From Curtobacterium luteum (GTDB taxonomy: Bacteria > Actinomycetota > Actinomycetes > Actinomycetales > Microbacteriaceae), in assembly GCF_014646995.1 (NCBI RefSeq), contig NZ_BMOI01000018.1:1-64000 (forward strand): a DNA stretch of 64,000 nt, in the 5' to 3' direction. The position numbers and the translations under genes are program-made. Numbering within the stretch: position 1 is the stretch's first letter; each line of letters begins with the position of its first letter. Positions 50,633-59,396 of the stretch are shown here, piece after piece. A model generated the notes under the pieces. It saw only the letters and a program-made list of their open reading frames with translations, was not told where the DNA came from and did no database searches.

Positions 50633-51972
50633 CACGGACCCGCCAGCTGGTTCGCGTTGTCGATGTCCTGGTCGAGCTGCTGCAGCTTCTGGTCGAGGTT
50701 CCCGCCGTCCTCCTGGTACGCCTGCCAGAACTTCGTGAACGTGCCGATGTAGGCGGCACCGTCCGCCGTGCCGGGCGAGGTCATCGTGTCTGCGTTCCCC
50801 GCGACGTCGACGAAGGTCTTGTAGTTCTCGTCGACCTCCAGCTTCGGGGACTCGAGCGCCGAGGTGATCGTCGGGATGTTCTTCAGCCCGTTCGCCATCG
50901 TGACCTGCGCGTCGGTGTTCGTCGACAGGTACTTCAGCAGCGCCCAGGCGAGCTCGGGGTGCTCGGACCCCTTCGCGATGCCGGCGACGTTGCCCGCGAT
51001 GTACGTCGAGCCGTAGTGGCCGAGGCCCGCCATCACCGGGGTGGGGGCGGTGCCGTAGTCGAGGTCGGGCTTCTGGTCCTTGATGAACGCGGTGCGGTAC
51101 TCGCCGTCGATCTGCATCGCGACCTGGCCGGTCTGGAACGCGTTGTCGGCGGCGAACTCCTGCCCGAGGCCCGACGTGAACGCCTTGAGCTTGTCGTAGC
51201 CGATCTCGTCGACGAAGTCCTTCTGCCAGGTGATGAGCTTCTTCCACGCGGCGGACGTGCCGATCACGCTGTTGCCCTTGCTGTCGAGCCAGCGGCCGTC
51301 GATCATCGGTGCCCAGTGCTCGGGCGAGTTCTCGTAGAAGTCGATGAGCGGGTTGAAGCCGAGCTGCTTGATCGACCCGTCGGCGTTGTACGTCGTGAGC
51401 TGCAGCGCATCCGTCTTCAGCTCGTCGAGGGTCTTCGGCGGGCTCGTGATGCCGGCCTTGGCGAACGCCGCCTTGTTGTACATGAGCGCGCTGACGTCGG
51501 CCAACGCCGGGAGCGTGCAGCGCTTGCCCTTGTACGCGGTGTACCCACGGACGGCCTTCGGGATGTCCGACAGGTCGACCTTGTCCCGGTCGATGTACGG
51601 CGTGAGGTCACGGAACGCGCCCGACGAGCAGAAGCTCCCCACGATCGCCGTGGAGTACGACAGCCCGACGTCGATGTTCTGCCCCGACGAGATCGCCTTC
51701 TGGAGCTTCTCGTCGTCCTGGCCGGCGTGGATGTCGACCGTGACGCCGGGGTTGGCCTTCTCGAAGCCCGCGACGGCGCTCTTCACGACGCCGGCTTCGC
51801 GCCCGGTGAAGAAGTGCCACAGGGACACGGTGCCCTTGAGGTCCTTCGGGGCCGACTCGTCGATGTTCTGGGCGCTCGACCCGGAACTGCAGCCGGCGAT
51901 GACGAGCGCGCCGGTGGCGGCGACGGCGGTGGCGGTCACGATGCGCCGGAGCCTCGGACGGGTGAGTGACAT
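50632..51972 (-). CDS. Sugar ABC transporter substrate-binding lipoprotein
   Basis: A 446-residue family 1 solute-binding protein. Signal peptide with lipobox LVIAGC (lipid-modified Cys28). The mature part opens with LKGTVSLWHFFTGREAGVV, the fold typical of oligosaccharide binders. Likely ligand, from the operon, is a beta-linked disaccharide such as cellobiose or chitobiose; this is inference. First gene after the regulator, 174 bp downstream of it, with a strong hairpin between. Confidence 0.9.
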   Translation of the reverse strand: MSLTRPRLRRIVTATAVAATGALVIAGCSSGSSAQNIDESAPKDLKGTVSLWHFFTGREAGVVKSAVAGFEKANPGVTVDIHAGQDDEKLQKAISSGQNIDVGLSYSTAIVGSFCSSGAFRDLTPYIDRDKVDLSDIPKAVRGYTAYKGKRCTLPALADVSALMYNKAAFAKAGITSPPKTLDELKTDALQLTTYNADGSIKQLGFNPLIDFYENSPEHWAPMIDGRWLDSKGNSVIGTSAAWKKLITWQKDFVDEIGYDKLKAFTSGLGQEFAADNAFQTGQVAMQIDGEYRTAFIKDQKPDLDYGTAPTPVMAGLGHYGSTYIAGNVAGIAKGSEHPELAWALLKYLSTNTDAQVTMANGLKNIPTITSALESPKLEVDENYKTFVDVAGNADTMTSPGTADGAAYIGTFTKFWQAYQEDGGNLDQKLQQLDQDIDNANQLAGP

Positions 51973-52011
51973 GTGGGACTCGCTCTCTGCTCTCGCTCCG
52001 GTGGTCCGTCG

Positions 52012-52049
52012 CGGGGGTGACCGCGGTCGTCGGACCGCGGTCACCCCCG
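52012..52049 (-). terminator. Strong hairpin between the ROK regulator and the sugar operon
   Basis: A perfect 17-bp stem, CGGGGGTGACCGCGGTC with its complement, and a 4-nt loop. It can end the regulator transcript or lower read-through into the transport genes. Confidence 0.85.
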
Positions 52050-52146
52050 TTTCCGGGCACGCCGAAGAGCCCTGGGACAGGGCCGGGTGGTGGTGCCTCG
52101 AGTGGTGCGGGTGGAGGAAGTGGTGCTGGTCGAGCACCTGCGCGGA

Positions 52147-53400
52147 TCAGGTGCGCAGGTGCGGGTCGGGTGCGCTCGCCGGTTCGGGTGCATCCTCGTT
52201 GATGCGGTCGACCCGGTCGGCGAGTGCGGCGCGGACGACGTCGATGAGGACGTGGCGCGCGCCGTGGAGGACGGGGGTGTCGGGGACGCCGGGCGCGACG
52301 ACGGCCGTGGACCAGCGGGTGCGGGTCCGGAGCCATGCCGTCACGGCGGCGGCCAGGGCGGGACCGCCCGCGATGCCGGTCGGGCCGTGCAGCACGACCG
52401 TCTCGGGATCGGCGACGGCCAGCGCGGGCAGCACGTTGTGCCCGATGCGCTCGCCGAGGGCGGTCGTGAAGGGGTGCTGTTCCGGCAGTCCGGGCAGCTG
52501 TGGGAGCACCTCGCGCCAGTCGGCCGCGGAGCCGTCCGGTGCCGTGATCCCGTGTTCGGCGGCCAGCGCAGCGATCGCGGACTCGGAGATGAGGTCCGCG
52601 ATGATCGTGGCCGTCGGGTCGATGGCGCGTGCGTCGGCGGGCACGCCCAGGTAGCCGATCTCGCCCGCGGCGCCGGACGCGCCGGTGTGCAGGCGTCCGT
52701 CGAGGTCGAGCGCCATGCCGAGGCCCTCCGCCATCCAGAACAGGGCGAAGGAGCCGACGGTCCGGCCGGCGCCGATGTTCCGTTCGGCGATGGCGGCGAG
52801 GTTCGCGTCGTTCTCGACGACGACCCGGACCCCGAGCTCGGCGGAGAGGGTCGCCGCCACACGCTCCCGCGGCCAGCCCGGCAGGCCGTCGGTGAAGATG
52901 AGGGTGTCCGTCGTGTGGTCGACCGAGGCCTGCACGCCGACCGCGACGGCGGTGACGAGGTCGGGGTCGGTGCCCGCGGCCGTCGCGGCGCGGGTGATCG
53001 CTGCCGCGACGATGTCGGTGCCCGGACCACGGACCTCGTCCGGGGACATCGTGTGGGTCGCCACCGGGTAGGCGCGGCCGAGGGCGTCGACGACGGTGGA
53101 GCGGACGTCGACGAGCTGGACGTCGACGGCGACCGCGAGGTCCCGGTCGGTGATCGCCTCGTACACGGCGGCACTCGGGCCACGGCGACCGGCCTGCGCT
53201 TCGGTTCCGGCAGCCCGGATGAGGTCGGCCGACTCGAGACGGCGGATGATCTCGGCAGCGGTCGGCTTGCTGAGTCCGGTGCGTCCGGCGATCTCGTTGC
53301 GGGTGAGCGGTCCGTCGTCGAGGAGGAGCTCGAGCGCCGCGCGGTCGTTGAGCACGCGCAGCAGTCCGGGCTGTCCGGGGGTGCGTCCGCGAGTGCTCAT
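52147..53400 (-). CDS. ROK family transcriptional regulator
   Basis: A 417-residue regulator with an N-terminal winged helix (LTRNEIAGRTGLSKPTAAEIIRRLE, about residues 32-56) and a C-terminal ROK sugar-sensing domain (VVVENDANLAAIAERN). The usual ROK zinc-site cysteines CxCGxxGC are absent: the region reads GASGAAGEIGYLGVP. It probably controls the sugar operon downstream and itself: an inverted repeat overlaps its own promoter. The start is leaderless. Confidence 0.88.
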   Translation of the reverse strand: MSTRGRTPGQPGLLRVLNDRAALELLLDDGPLTRNEIAGRTGLSKPTAAEIIRRLESADLIRAAGTEAQAGRRGPSAAVYEAITDRDLAVAVDVQLVDVRSTVVDALGRAYPVATHTMSPDEVRGPGTDIVAAAITRAATAAGTDPDLVTAVAVGVQASVDHTTDTLIFTDGLPGWPRERVAATLSAELGVRVVVENDANLAAIAERNIGAGRTVGSFALFWMAEGLGMALDLDGRLHTGASGAAGEIGYLGVPADARAIDPTATIIADLISESAIAALAAEHGITAPDGSAADWREVLPQLPGLPEQHPFTTALGERIGHNVLPALAVADPETVVLHGPTGIAGGPALAAAVTAWLRTRTRWSTAVVAPGVPDTPVLHGARHVLIDVVRAALADRVDRINEDAPEPASAPDPHLRT

Positions 53401-53406
53401 GCGAGG

Positions 53407-53412
53407 ACTGTA
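53407..53412 (-). promoter_or_regulatory. -10 hexamer TACAGT, leaderless start of the ROK gene
   Basis: TACAGT on the minus strand is followed by 6 nt and the ATG at 53400. Confidence 0.6.
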
Positions 53413-53418
53413 ACGGAC

Positions 53419-53439
53419 AACCTTCTTTACTGAAAGGTT
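53419..53439. promoter_or_regulatory. Candidate ROK operator
   Basis: The inverted repeat AACCTT-CTTTACTGA-AAGGTT stands out as AT-rich in this GC-rich DNA. It covers the spacer and -35 region of the ROK promoter, the place for an autoregulatory repressor site. No second copy was seen before the transport genes. Confidence 0.6.
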
Positions 53440-53505
53440 TGTTCACAGATCCGAAACATGCGTTCCGCGAGGCGGAACGCACGAGACGCGGGGTCGTGGT
53501 GCGCG

Positions 53506-53545
53506 GACGGGAGGCACGGTGCGGGCCGGCACCGTGCCTCCCGTC
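53506..53545 (-). terminator. Terminator after the alcohol dehydrogenase gene (GGGAGGC family)
   Basis: A perfect 17-bp stem, GACGGGAGGCACGGTGC with its complement, around GGGCCG. Confidence 0.8.
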
Positions 53546-53582
53546 CCGTGGGTGGTGCCGGACTCCGCCGCGCTGCCCGCAC

Positions 53583-54632
53583 CTACGGCCGCAACAGCAC
53601 CTTGATCGCGCGACGCTCGTCCATCGCCCGGTAGGCCTCCGCGGTCTCGTCGAGCGGCAGCTCGAGGTCGAACACACGGCCCGGGTCGATCGCGCCCGAG
53701 AGCACGTCCGGCAGCAGCTCGGGGATGTACTTCCGCGCCGGGGCCATGCCACCGGCGATCGAGATGTTCGTGTCGAAGAGGTAGCGCGTCCCGATCGTCG
53801 GCACGCCGTGCGGCACCCCGACGAACCCGAGCGCCCCACCAGGACGCACCGAGTGCAGCGCCTGGTCCATGCTCTCCTCGGTGCCGACGGCCTCGACCGC
53901 CGAGTCCGCCAGGTCGCCGCCGAGCAGCTCCCGGATGGCCGCGACGCCCTCGGCTCCGCGCTCGGCCACGATGTCCGTCGCGCCGAACTCGCGGGCCAGG
54001 GCCTGGCGGTCCGCGTGGCGGCTCATCGCGATGATCCGCTCCGCACCGAGGCGCTTCGAGGCCAGCACCGCCGACAGCCCGACGGCGCCGTCGCCGACCA
54101 CGACGACGGTGCGCCCGGGGCCGACCTGCGCCGACACCGCTGCGTGGTGCCCGGTTGAGAAGACGTCGGAGAGGGTGAGCAGCGACGGCACGAGGGCCGG
54201 GTCGACCGGGCCCGGGACCTTGACGAGCGTCGCCGAGGCGTCCGGGATGCGGACGTACTCCGCCTGCGCGCCGCCGACCGGGTGGCCGTAGGCGTCGTTG
54301 CCGCCGAAGCCGGAGAGGTGGTCGCACCCGGTGGTCATGCCGTGACGGCAGGCCTGGCAGGTGCCGTCGTTCATCGTGAAGGGGGAGATGACGAAGTCGC
54401 CCTCCTCCAGGTCGGTCACGTCGTCGCCGACCGCGACGACGGTGCCGACGAGCTCGTGGCCGATCGGGCGCGGGCGCTTCGTCTCGGTCACCCCGCGGTA
54501 GGGCCAGAGGTCGGACCCGCAGACGCAGGCCGCGACGACCCGCACGACGACGTCGTCCGGGGTGATGATGGTCGGCTGGTCGCGGTCCTCGACACGGATG
54601 TCCTCGGGGGCGTGGATGATCGCTGCGCGCAC
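53583..54632 (-). CDS. Zinc-dependent alcohol dehydrogenase (MDR family)
   Basis: A 349-residue medium-chain dehydrogenase. Catalytic zinc ligands are Cys38 (in CVCGSDLW) and His59-Glu60 (GHE). The lobe region is TCQACRHGMTTGC, with three cysteines of the structural zinc site instead of four. The NAD(P)-binding motif is VVVVGDGAVGLSAV. Substrate unknown; similar proteins are called glutathione-independent formaldehyde or threonine dehydrogenase-like. GTG start with GGAAGAGG upstream; divergent from the DUF3097 gene. Confidence 0.87.
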   Translation of the reverse strand: MRAAIIHAPEDIRVEDRDQPTIITPDDVVVRVVAACVCGSDLWPYRGVTETKRPRPIGHELVGTVVAVGDDVTDLEEGDFVISPFTMNDGTCQACRHGMTTGCDHLSGFGGNDAYGHPVGGAQAEYVRIPDASATLVKVPGPVDPALVPSLLTLSDVFSTGHHAAVSAQVGPGRTVVVVGDGAVGLSAVLASKRLGAERIIAMSRHADRQALAREFGATDIVAERGAEGVAAIRELLGGDLADSAVEAVGTEESMDQALHSVRPGGALGFVGVPHGVPTIGTRYLFDTNISIAGGMAPARKYIPELLPDVLSGAIDPGRVFDLELPLDETAEAYRAMDERRAIKVLLRP

Positions 54633-54702
54633 GGTGTGCCTCTTCCGTCGGGTGGATGTGGGGTGATCGGCCGGTCGACGTCGTCCGGGGCCGCATCGAC
54701 AC

Positions 54703-54708
54703 TACGCT
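54703..54708 (+). promoter_or_regulatory. -10 hexamer TACGCT, leaderless start of the DUF3097 gene
   Basis: TACGCT is followed by exactly 7 nt and the GTG at 54716, which decides the start. Confidence 0.6.
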
Positions 54709-54715
54709 CCTGCGG

Positions 54716-55663
54716 GTGGACGACGACCGGTACGGCAACGACGTCCTCTCGGGCGACTGGCGCTCGCGGGGCGTGAAGAAGGTGCGGCAGGTGCCGCTCG
54801 AGCGCGACATGGTCCTGGAGGACCCGGCGACGGGCTGGGCCGGGGCCGTCGTGCGGCTCGAGGCGGGCAACGTCGAGCTCGAGGACTGGAAGGGCCGCAC
54901 CCGCTCGTTCCCGTTCACGGGGCAGTTCCTGCTGGAGGGTGAGCTCGTCACGCTCGGACGGCCGCAGGCGCCGGTCGGGCGCCGGGCGAGCGGCGGGACC
55001 GGTGCGGCTGGGCGGTCTGCCGCGGCTGCAACCATGGCCGGGAGGCCCGGTGCGGCCCCGGCGGTCCGGCACGCGTCCGACGGCGGTCGCCTCCGCACCG
55101 CGTCCGGTTCGTTCGCGGTCGAGCAGCAACGCGCGCGAGTGGCGCTGCCGTCGCGGATCATGGTCGAGGGCAAGCACGACGCCGAGCTCGTCGAGAAGGT
55201 CTGGGGGTCGGACCTCCGCGTCGAGGGCGTCGTCGTCGAGGAGCTCTCCGGCGTCGACAACCTCGCTTCGGTGCTGGACGAGTTCCAGCCGTCGCGCGAT
55301 CGGCGGGTGGGTGTCCTCGTCGATCACCTCGTCCCGGGGTCGAAGGAGTCCCGGTTCGCATCCGCGGTCATGCAGGGCAAGTGGGGCGCCCACGTCCTCG
55401 TCGTCGGGCACCCGTTCGTCGACGTCTGGCAGTCGGTGAAGCCCGCGCGGCTCGGCCTCGAGGCGTGGCCGACGATCCCGCGCTCGATCGAGTGGAAGAA
55501 GGGCATCTGCCAGCACCTCGGGTGGCCGTACTCCGAGCAGGCCGACATCGCGCGTGCGTGGCAGCGGATCCTGGGGCAGGTGCGGACGTTCGCCGACCTC
55601 GAGCCGCAGCTGCTCGGCCGCGTCGAGGAGCTCATCGACTTCGTGACGGAGCCGCGGGCCTGA
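54716..55663 (+). CDS. DUF3097 protein
   Basis: A 315-residue actinobacterial protein of unknown function. The C-terminal half contains RIMVEGKHDAELVEKVWG and GVLVDHLVPGSKESRF, which look like the Glu and Asp motifs of a TOPRIM domain, so a nucleic-acid role is possible. The N-terminal half is a small beta domain followed by an Ala/Gly-rich linker (about residues 82-120) that contains the DNA word GGGAGGC. The GTG at 54716 gives MDDDRYGNDVLSGDWRSRGV. Confidence 0.82.
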   Translation: MDDDRYGNDVLSGDWRSRGVKKVRQVPLERDMVLEDPATGWAGAVVRLEAGNVELEDWKGRTRSFPFTGQFLLEGELVTLGRPQAPVGRRASGGTGAAGRSAAAATMAGRPGAAPAVRHASDGGRLRTASGSFAVEQQRARVALPSRIMVEGKHDAELVEKVWGSDLRVEGVVVEELSGVDNLASVLDEFQPSRDRRVGVLVDHLVPGSKESRFASAVMQGKWGAHVLVVGHPFVDVWQSVKPARLGLEAWPTIPRSIEWKKGICQHLGWPYSEQADIARAWQRILGQVRTFADLEPQLLGRVEELIDFVTEPRA

Positions 55664-56015
55664 CGACCTCGCACCCTGCGGGGCGGCGCGCGTCCCGTTA
55701 CGGGGGCCGCCTCGGGGACGTGCGCCGTGCCTCCAGGCCGCTGCCGGGCGGAGCGTGCGAGGTTTCCCGCACGGTGCGAGCCGAACGACCTCGCACGGTG
55801 CGCGGGACCTCGCACCGTGCCGGGCGGTGGTCGCACCGTGCGAGGCGGCGCGCGTCCCGTTACGGGAGCCCGCCTCGGGGACGTGTGCCGTGCCTCCAGG
55901 CCGCTGCCTGCCGGGCGGAGCGTGCGAGGTTTCCCGCACGGTGCGAGCCGAACGACCTCGCACGGTGCGCGGGATCTCGCACCGTGCCGGGCGGTAGTCG
56001 CACCCTGCGGGGCGG
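55664..56015. repeat. Palindrome array II, a tandem duplication of about 165 bp
   Basis: Two near-identical units: CGTCCCGTTACGGG occurs at 55691 and 55853, and GTGCGAGGTTTCCCGCACGG at 55755 and 55922 (offsets 162 and 167, so a small indel separates the copies). Each holds three to four copies of the GCACGGTGC or GCACCGTGC palindrome and one GTGCCTCCAGGCC word. No gene is supported here. Confidence 0.88.
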
Positions 56016-56093
56016 CGCTCACCACGGGGCGGGAGCCGGCGGCGGGCGCGGATCCGCGTCGCGTCGGTCCCTGCCGGCTCGGGTGCGTCGGCC

Positions 56094-56099
56094 TAGTCT
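56094..56099 (+). promoter_or_regulatory. -10 hexamer TAGTCT, leaderless start of the unknown gene
   Basis: TAGTCT is followed by 6 nt and the ATG at 56106. Confidence 0.55.
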
Positions 56100-56105
56100 T
56101 GGGGG

Positions 56106-56759
56106 ATGGACGGCATCGACGGTCGCGTGCGCAGCGCCGTCGACGTGTGGCTGCGGTGGCTGCCGCGGTGGCAGATCGGCACCGCCCGCCCGCGAACGAG
56201 GATCTGCCGGAAGTGCACCGGTTCGCCGATCGCCCGCGCCGCGGGGTTCGGCCCCGACGTCCCGCACGCCGTCCAGCACGCACTGATCGGCCGGATCTCG
56301 ACGATCATCGAGGACGCCGTCGACGACTACACGGCGAAGAACCTGCCCCTGCTGCAGCGGGAACTCGAACGGGCGGCTGCGCGCAAGCGGGAGGCGGGCT
56401 ACCAACCGACCGAGGGGCTGTCGCCGGAGTTCCAGGGCCTCGACGTCGACCCGGAGCCGTCGCCCGGGTCGCCGTTCCTGTTCACCCTCGGGGAACTGAC
56501 CGGCACGGGGGCGGGGGAGCAGGCGCCCCGGGAGCCCCTCTCGGACGAGGCGAAGGCGGCGCTCCGACACGAGATCGAGCTCTCGGACGAGTGCGCCCGA
56601 GCGACCGGCACGGCTGTCTGCCTGGCGCTCGTCGAGCACCGGCCACGGATCGCGGAGGCGGTCGAACGGCTGGTCGAGCCGCAGATCGAGGCCCTCGTGT
56701 CCGACATGTTCCGCGGCTTCGACGGCTTCGGCGAGGAGCGGCGCGACGGCTTGTTCTGA
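56106..56759 (+). CDS. Hypothetical protein, 217 residues
   Basis: I do not recognise this protein. It is soluble, with a basic N-terminus containing a CRKC pair (ICRKCTGSPIARAAG), a central helix rich in Arg/Glu (LLQRELERAAARKREAG), a Gly/Pro linker and a C-terminal helical region (RPRIAEAVERLVEPQIEALV). Good codon use and a leaderless promoter support it as a gene. It sits between palindrome array II and a 31-bp repeat that includes its stop codon. Confidence 0.7.
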   Translation: MDGIDGRVRSAVDVWLRWLPRWQIGTARPRTRICRKCTGSPIARAAGFGPDVPHAVQHALIGRISTIIEDAVDDYTAKNLPLLQRELERAAARKREAGYQPTEGLSPEFQGLDVDPEPSPGSPFLFTLGELTGTGAGEQAPREPLSDEAKAALRHEIELSDECARATGTAVCLALVEHRPRIAEAVERLVEPQIEALVSDMFRGFDGFGEERRDGLF

Positions 56760-56835
56760 CGTGCGGCGGGCGCAGCCCGGACCGTTCTGACGTGCGGCCG
56801 GCGCAGCCCGGATCGTTCTGACGTGCGGCGAGCGC
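56753..56835. repeat. 31-bp tandem repeat overlapping a stop codon
   Basis: GTTCTGACGTGCGG begins at 56753, 56784 and 56815. The first copy contains the TGA of the preceding gene, so the repeat grew from its 3' end. Confidence 0.85.
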
Positions 56836-56887
56836 CGTCCTGACGGGCGACGGGGCCGGGGTCAGCGCCGGCGTGCTGCGCCCGGGG

Positions 56888-57904
56888 TCAGCGCCGGGGG
56901 AGCAGCGTCCGACCGGAGATCACGGTGCCGCGGAGCGACCGGTGCTCGACCGCACTCGTGGGGTCGTCGATGCGCCCGACGACGAGGTCGATCGCCTCGC
57001 GCCCGATGCGCTCGATCGGCTGCGCCAGCGTCGTGAACCCGATCCAGTCGTTCGCGAGGGGGTAGACGCCGTCGAAGCCGGTGACCGAGACGTCACGGGG
57101 CACCTCGACCCCGAGCCGGTGCAGCGCGTCGCAGACGTCGAGCATCAGACGGTCCGTCGGGCACATGAGCGCCGTGGCCCCGGACTCCCGCACGACCTCG
57201 GCGACGTCCGCGGCGACGTCCGCCGGCGGTCGGACGAAACTCGCGTCGATGTCCACGACGGCCACGCCCCGGCCGCGGAGCCGCGCGACCATCGCCTGCG
57301 ACCGGGCGTACTGCGTGAGGGCGTTGTCCTGTGGGACGGTCAGCACTACGACTGTCTCGTGCCCGGCGGCGGCGACCGTGTCGGCGATCTGCGTGCCACC
57401 GTCGGTCTCGTCGCAGTAGACGCTCGACAGCGCCGGGTGCAGTTCCGGCCGGCCGGCCACGACGGTCGCGATGCGTGGAGCGAACTCGGCGATCTCGGCA
57501 GCGGGCAGCAGTCCGGAGCACACCACGAGGCCGTCCACACGCATCGAGACGAGTGCTGCGAGGGCGGACTTCTCGTCCTCGACCCGGCCGACGCCGGTGG
57601 TGGTGACGACGCGGTACCCGAGCTCCGACGCGCGGCGCTCCATCACGGCGTGCAGCGCGGTGTAGACCATCGAGGACGCATCGCGGACGAGCATCCCGAT
57701 GGTGTGCGTCCGACCGCGCACGAGGCCGCGGGCCATCGCGTTCGCGACGTAGCCGAGTTCCGCTGCGGCGCGTTCGACCCGCTCGCGCGTCTCGTCCGAG
57801 AACCGACCGGTGCCGGACAGCACCCGGCTGACCGCGGACTTCGACACCCCGGCACGCGCCGCGACGTCGAGGATGGTCGGCTGCGAGCCGCGGGCACCGC
57901 TCAC
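56888..57904 (-). CDS. LacI family transcriptional regulator
   Basis: A 338-residue repressor. The helix-turn-helix is TILDVAARAGVSKSAVSRVL (residues 10-29), followed by the hinge helix NAMARGLVRGRTHTIG and a periplasmic-binding-type sensor domain. The GTG at 57904 overlaps the stop of the DUF3054 gene. A candidate target with a central AACGTT occurs at 59702, before the ABC operon about 2 kb away. Effector unknown. Confidence 0.9.
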   Translation of the reverse strand: MSGARGSQPTILDVAARAGVSKSAVSRVLSGTGRFSDETRERVERAAAELGYVANAMARGLVRGRTHTIGMLVRDASSMVYTALHAVMERRASELGYRVVTTTGVGRVEDEKSALAALVSMRVDGLVVCSGLLPAAEIAEFAPRIATVVAGRPELHPALSSVYCDETDGGTQIADTVAAAGHETVVVLTVPQDNALTQYARSQAMVARLRGRGVAVVDIDASFVRPPADVAADVAEVVRESGATALMCPTDRLMLDVCDALHRLGVEVPRDVSVTGFDGVYPLANDWIGFTTLAQPIERIGREAIDLVVGRIDDPTSAVEHRSLRGTVISGRTLLPRR

Positions 57905-58314
57905 GCGGTGGTCCGCCGGCCGCGCCGCGCCGCCGCGGTGCGCTGGACGAGGCGGACGACCGCCCGCCACCCGACCAGGAACACGCCGAGCACGATCGTC
58001 GCGACGATGACGAACGAGATCGGCAGCGGGTTCCCGTCAACGTCGCCCTGCCCGGTGGCGACCCGGATCGCGAGCCCGACGAACACGGTCAGGACCCACA
58101 CGACGACACCGGTCGGCCAGGTGCGGAGGGGCCGGCCCCACGCCCCGCTCGAGACGTAGCCGATGGCCCACCCGGCGAGGAACGGGTACGCCGTCGTCCA
58201 GAGCGCCCCGGCGGTGTTCGCCTCCCCGTGGGAGGAGCGTCCGATGAGTGCGAACAGGACGACGAGGACGACGTCGACGACGGCTGCGAGCCAGCCCCAG
58301 GTGCGTGTGGACAC
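57901..58314 (-). CDS. DUF3054 membrane protein
   Basis: A 137-residue protein with four hydrophobic segments and the family signature RSSHGEANTAGALWTTAYPF in the first loop. Function unknown. GTG start at 58314. Co-transcribed with the LacI gene by a 4-bp overlap. Confidence 0.85.
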   Translation of the reverse strand: MSTRTWGWLAAVVDVVLVVLFALIGRSSHGEANTAGALWTTAYPFLAGWAIGYVSSGAWGRPLRTWPTGVVVWVLTVFVGLAIRVATGQGDVDGNPLPISFVIVATIVLGVFLVGWRAVVRLVQRTAAARRGRRTTA

Positions 58315-58438
58315 GCCTTCATCATCGCAGCCCCGGACGCGCCCACCCGTTCGTCGACCGGGTTGTGGACGACGTCCCACTGTCCACAGGCCGGACCAGC
58401 GGTGCCAGCTCGGAGCGCGGCCGTCGGACGATCGCGCC

Positions 58439-59389
58439 ATGGATGACCACCGTTCCTTCCCACCCACGCCGGACTGCCCGGTGCTCCGGACGCCGCCGGC
58501 TCGACCCGACGAGGCGGAAGCACTCCGCCGCCGTGCACGCAGCGGCGAGTTGCAGCGCATCGCACACGGACGGTACTGCGATGCGCGGCAGTGGCACAGG
58601 CTCCCACCCGAGCAGCGCCACCACGTCCTCGTCCGATCGCTCGTCGATCGGATCGTGCCCGAGTACGCGGTCTCGCACCGGTCGGCGGCCGTCCTGCTCG
58701 GCGTGCCGGTGCTCGGACAGTTGCCGGACAGGGTGCAGCTCATCAGGCGCGGACGTCGCTCCCGCACGACCAACGCGACGTTCGTCGTCCACGACGACCT
58801 CGATCCGGAGTCGCGCGACATCCTCCGGTTCACGGCGGACGGCCTGCTGGTCACCGGCTTCGTGCGGACCGCGGTGGACCTCGCCACCACCACGCCGTTC
58901 CTCGACGCGGTGGTCGCCCTCGATCGCGTGCTCGCGTTCGGGGCCGACCGGGATGCGATCGAGTTCGGGGTGGACCGACGGGCCTCCCGTGGTCGTCGGC
59001 GGGCGCGGAGGTCGCTGGCGTTCGCGGACGCCGCGTCCGGGTCCGTCGGGGAGTCGGTGCTCCGGGTCCGCTTCGACGAGTACGGCACGCCGCCACCCGT
59101 CCTCCAGCACCGGTTCTCGGAGCGCGGCTATCCGGACATCGTCGTCGACTTCTGGTTCCCGGAGCAGGGCGTCGTGGTCGAGTTCGACGGGGAGGCGAAG
59201 TACCGCGATCCGCAGTTGCGGGGTGGCCGCACCGCCGAGGACGTCGTCGTCGCGGAGAAGTACCGGGAGGACCGGCTCCGAGCGTTCCCGGACGTCACGG
59301 GTGTCGTCCGCGTCGGGTGGGCGGACCTGTGGCGAGAAGTCCAGCTGCGCAGCAAACTCCGGCGGGGTCGGGTGCCCATGACGCGCTGA
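58439..59389 (+). CDS. AbiEi-like / DUF559 endonuclease-fold protein
   Basis: A 316-residue protein of a type frequent in actinobacteria. The N-terminal half resembles AbiEi-type antitoxin-like proteins (RSGELQRIAHGRYCD, then YAVSHRSAAVLLGVPV). The C-terminal part has the DUF559/Vsr-like nuclease pattern: DIVVDFWFPEQGVVVEFDGE, later EKYREDRLRAF and VVRVGWADLW. No AbiEii toxin gene is beside it, so a toxin-antitoxin role is not supported. The start is the ATG at 58439; GACGAT 6 nt upstream is a weak -10. Confidence 0.7.
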   Translation: MDDHRSFPPTPDCPVLRTPPARPDEAEALRRRARSGELQRIAHGRYCDARQWHRLPPEQRHHVLVRSLVDRIVPEYAVSHRSAAVLLGVPVLGQLPDRVQLIRRGRRSRTTNATFVVHDDLDPESRDILRFTADGLLVTGFVRTAVDLATTTPFLDAVVALDRVLAFGADRDAIEFGVDRRASRGRRRARRSLAFADAASGSVGESVLRVRFDEYGTPPPVLQHRFSERGYPDIVVDFWFPEQGVVVEFDGEAKYRDPQLRGGRTAEDVVVAEKYREDRLRAFPDVTGVVRVGWADLWREVQLRSKLRRGRVPMTR

Positions 59390-59396
59390 GGGCGGG

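Noticed and set aside
58439..59389. Toxin-antitoxin pair AbiEi/AbiEii
   Set aside because: No toxin gene is adjacent on either side; the protein looks like a stand-alone AbiEi/DUF559 fusion.
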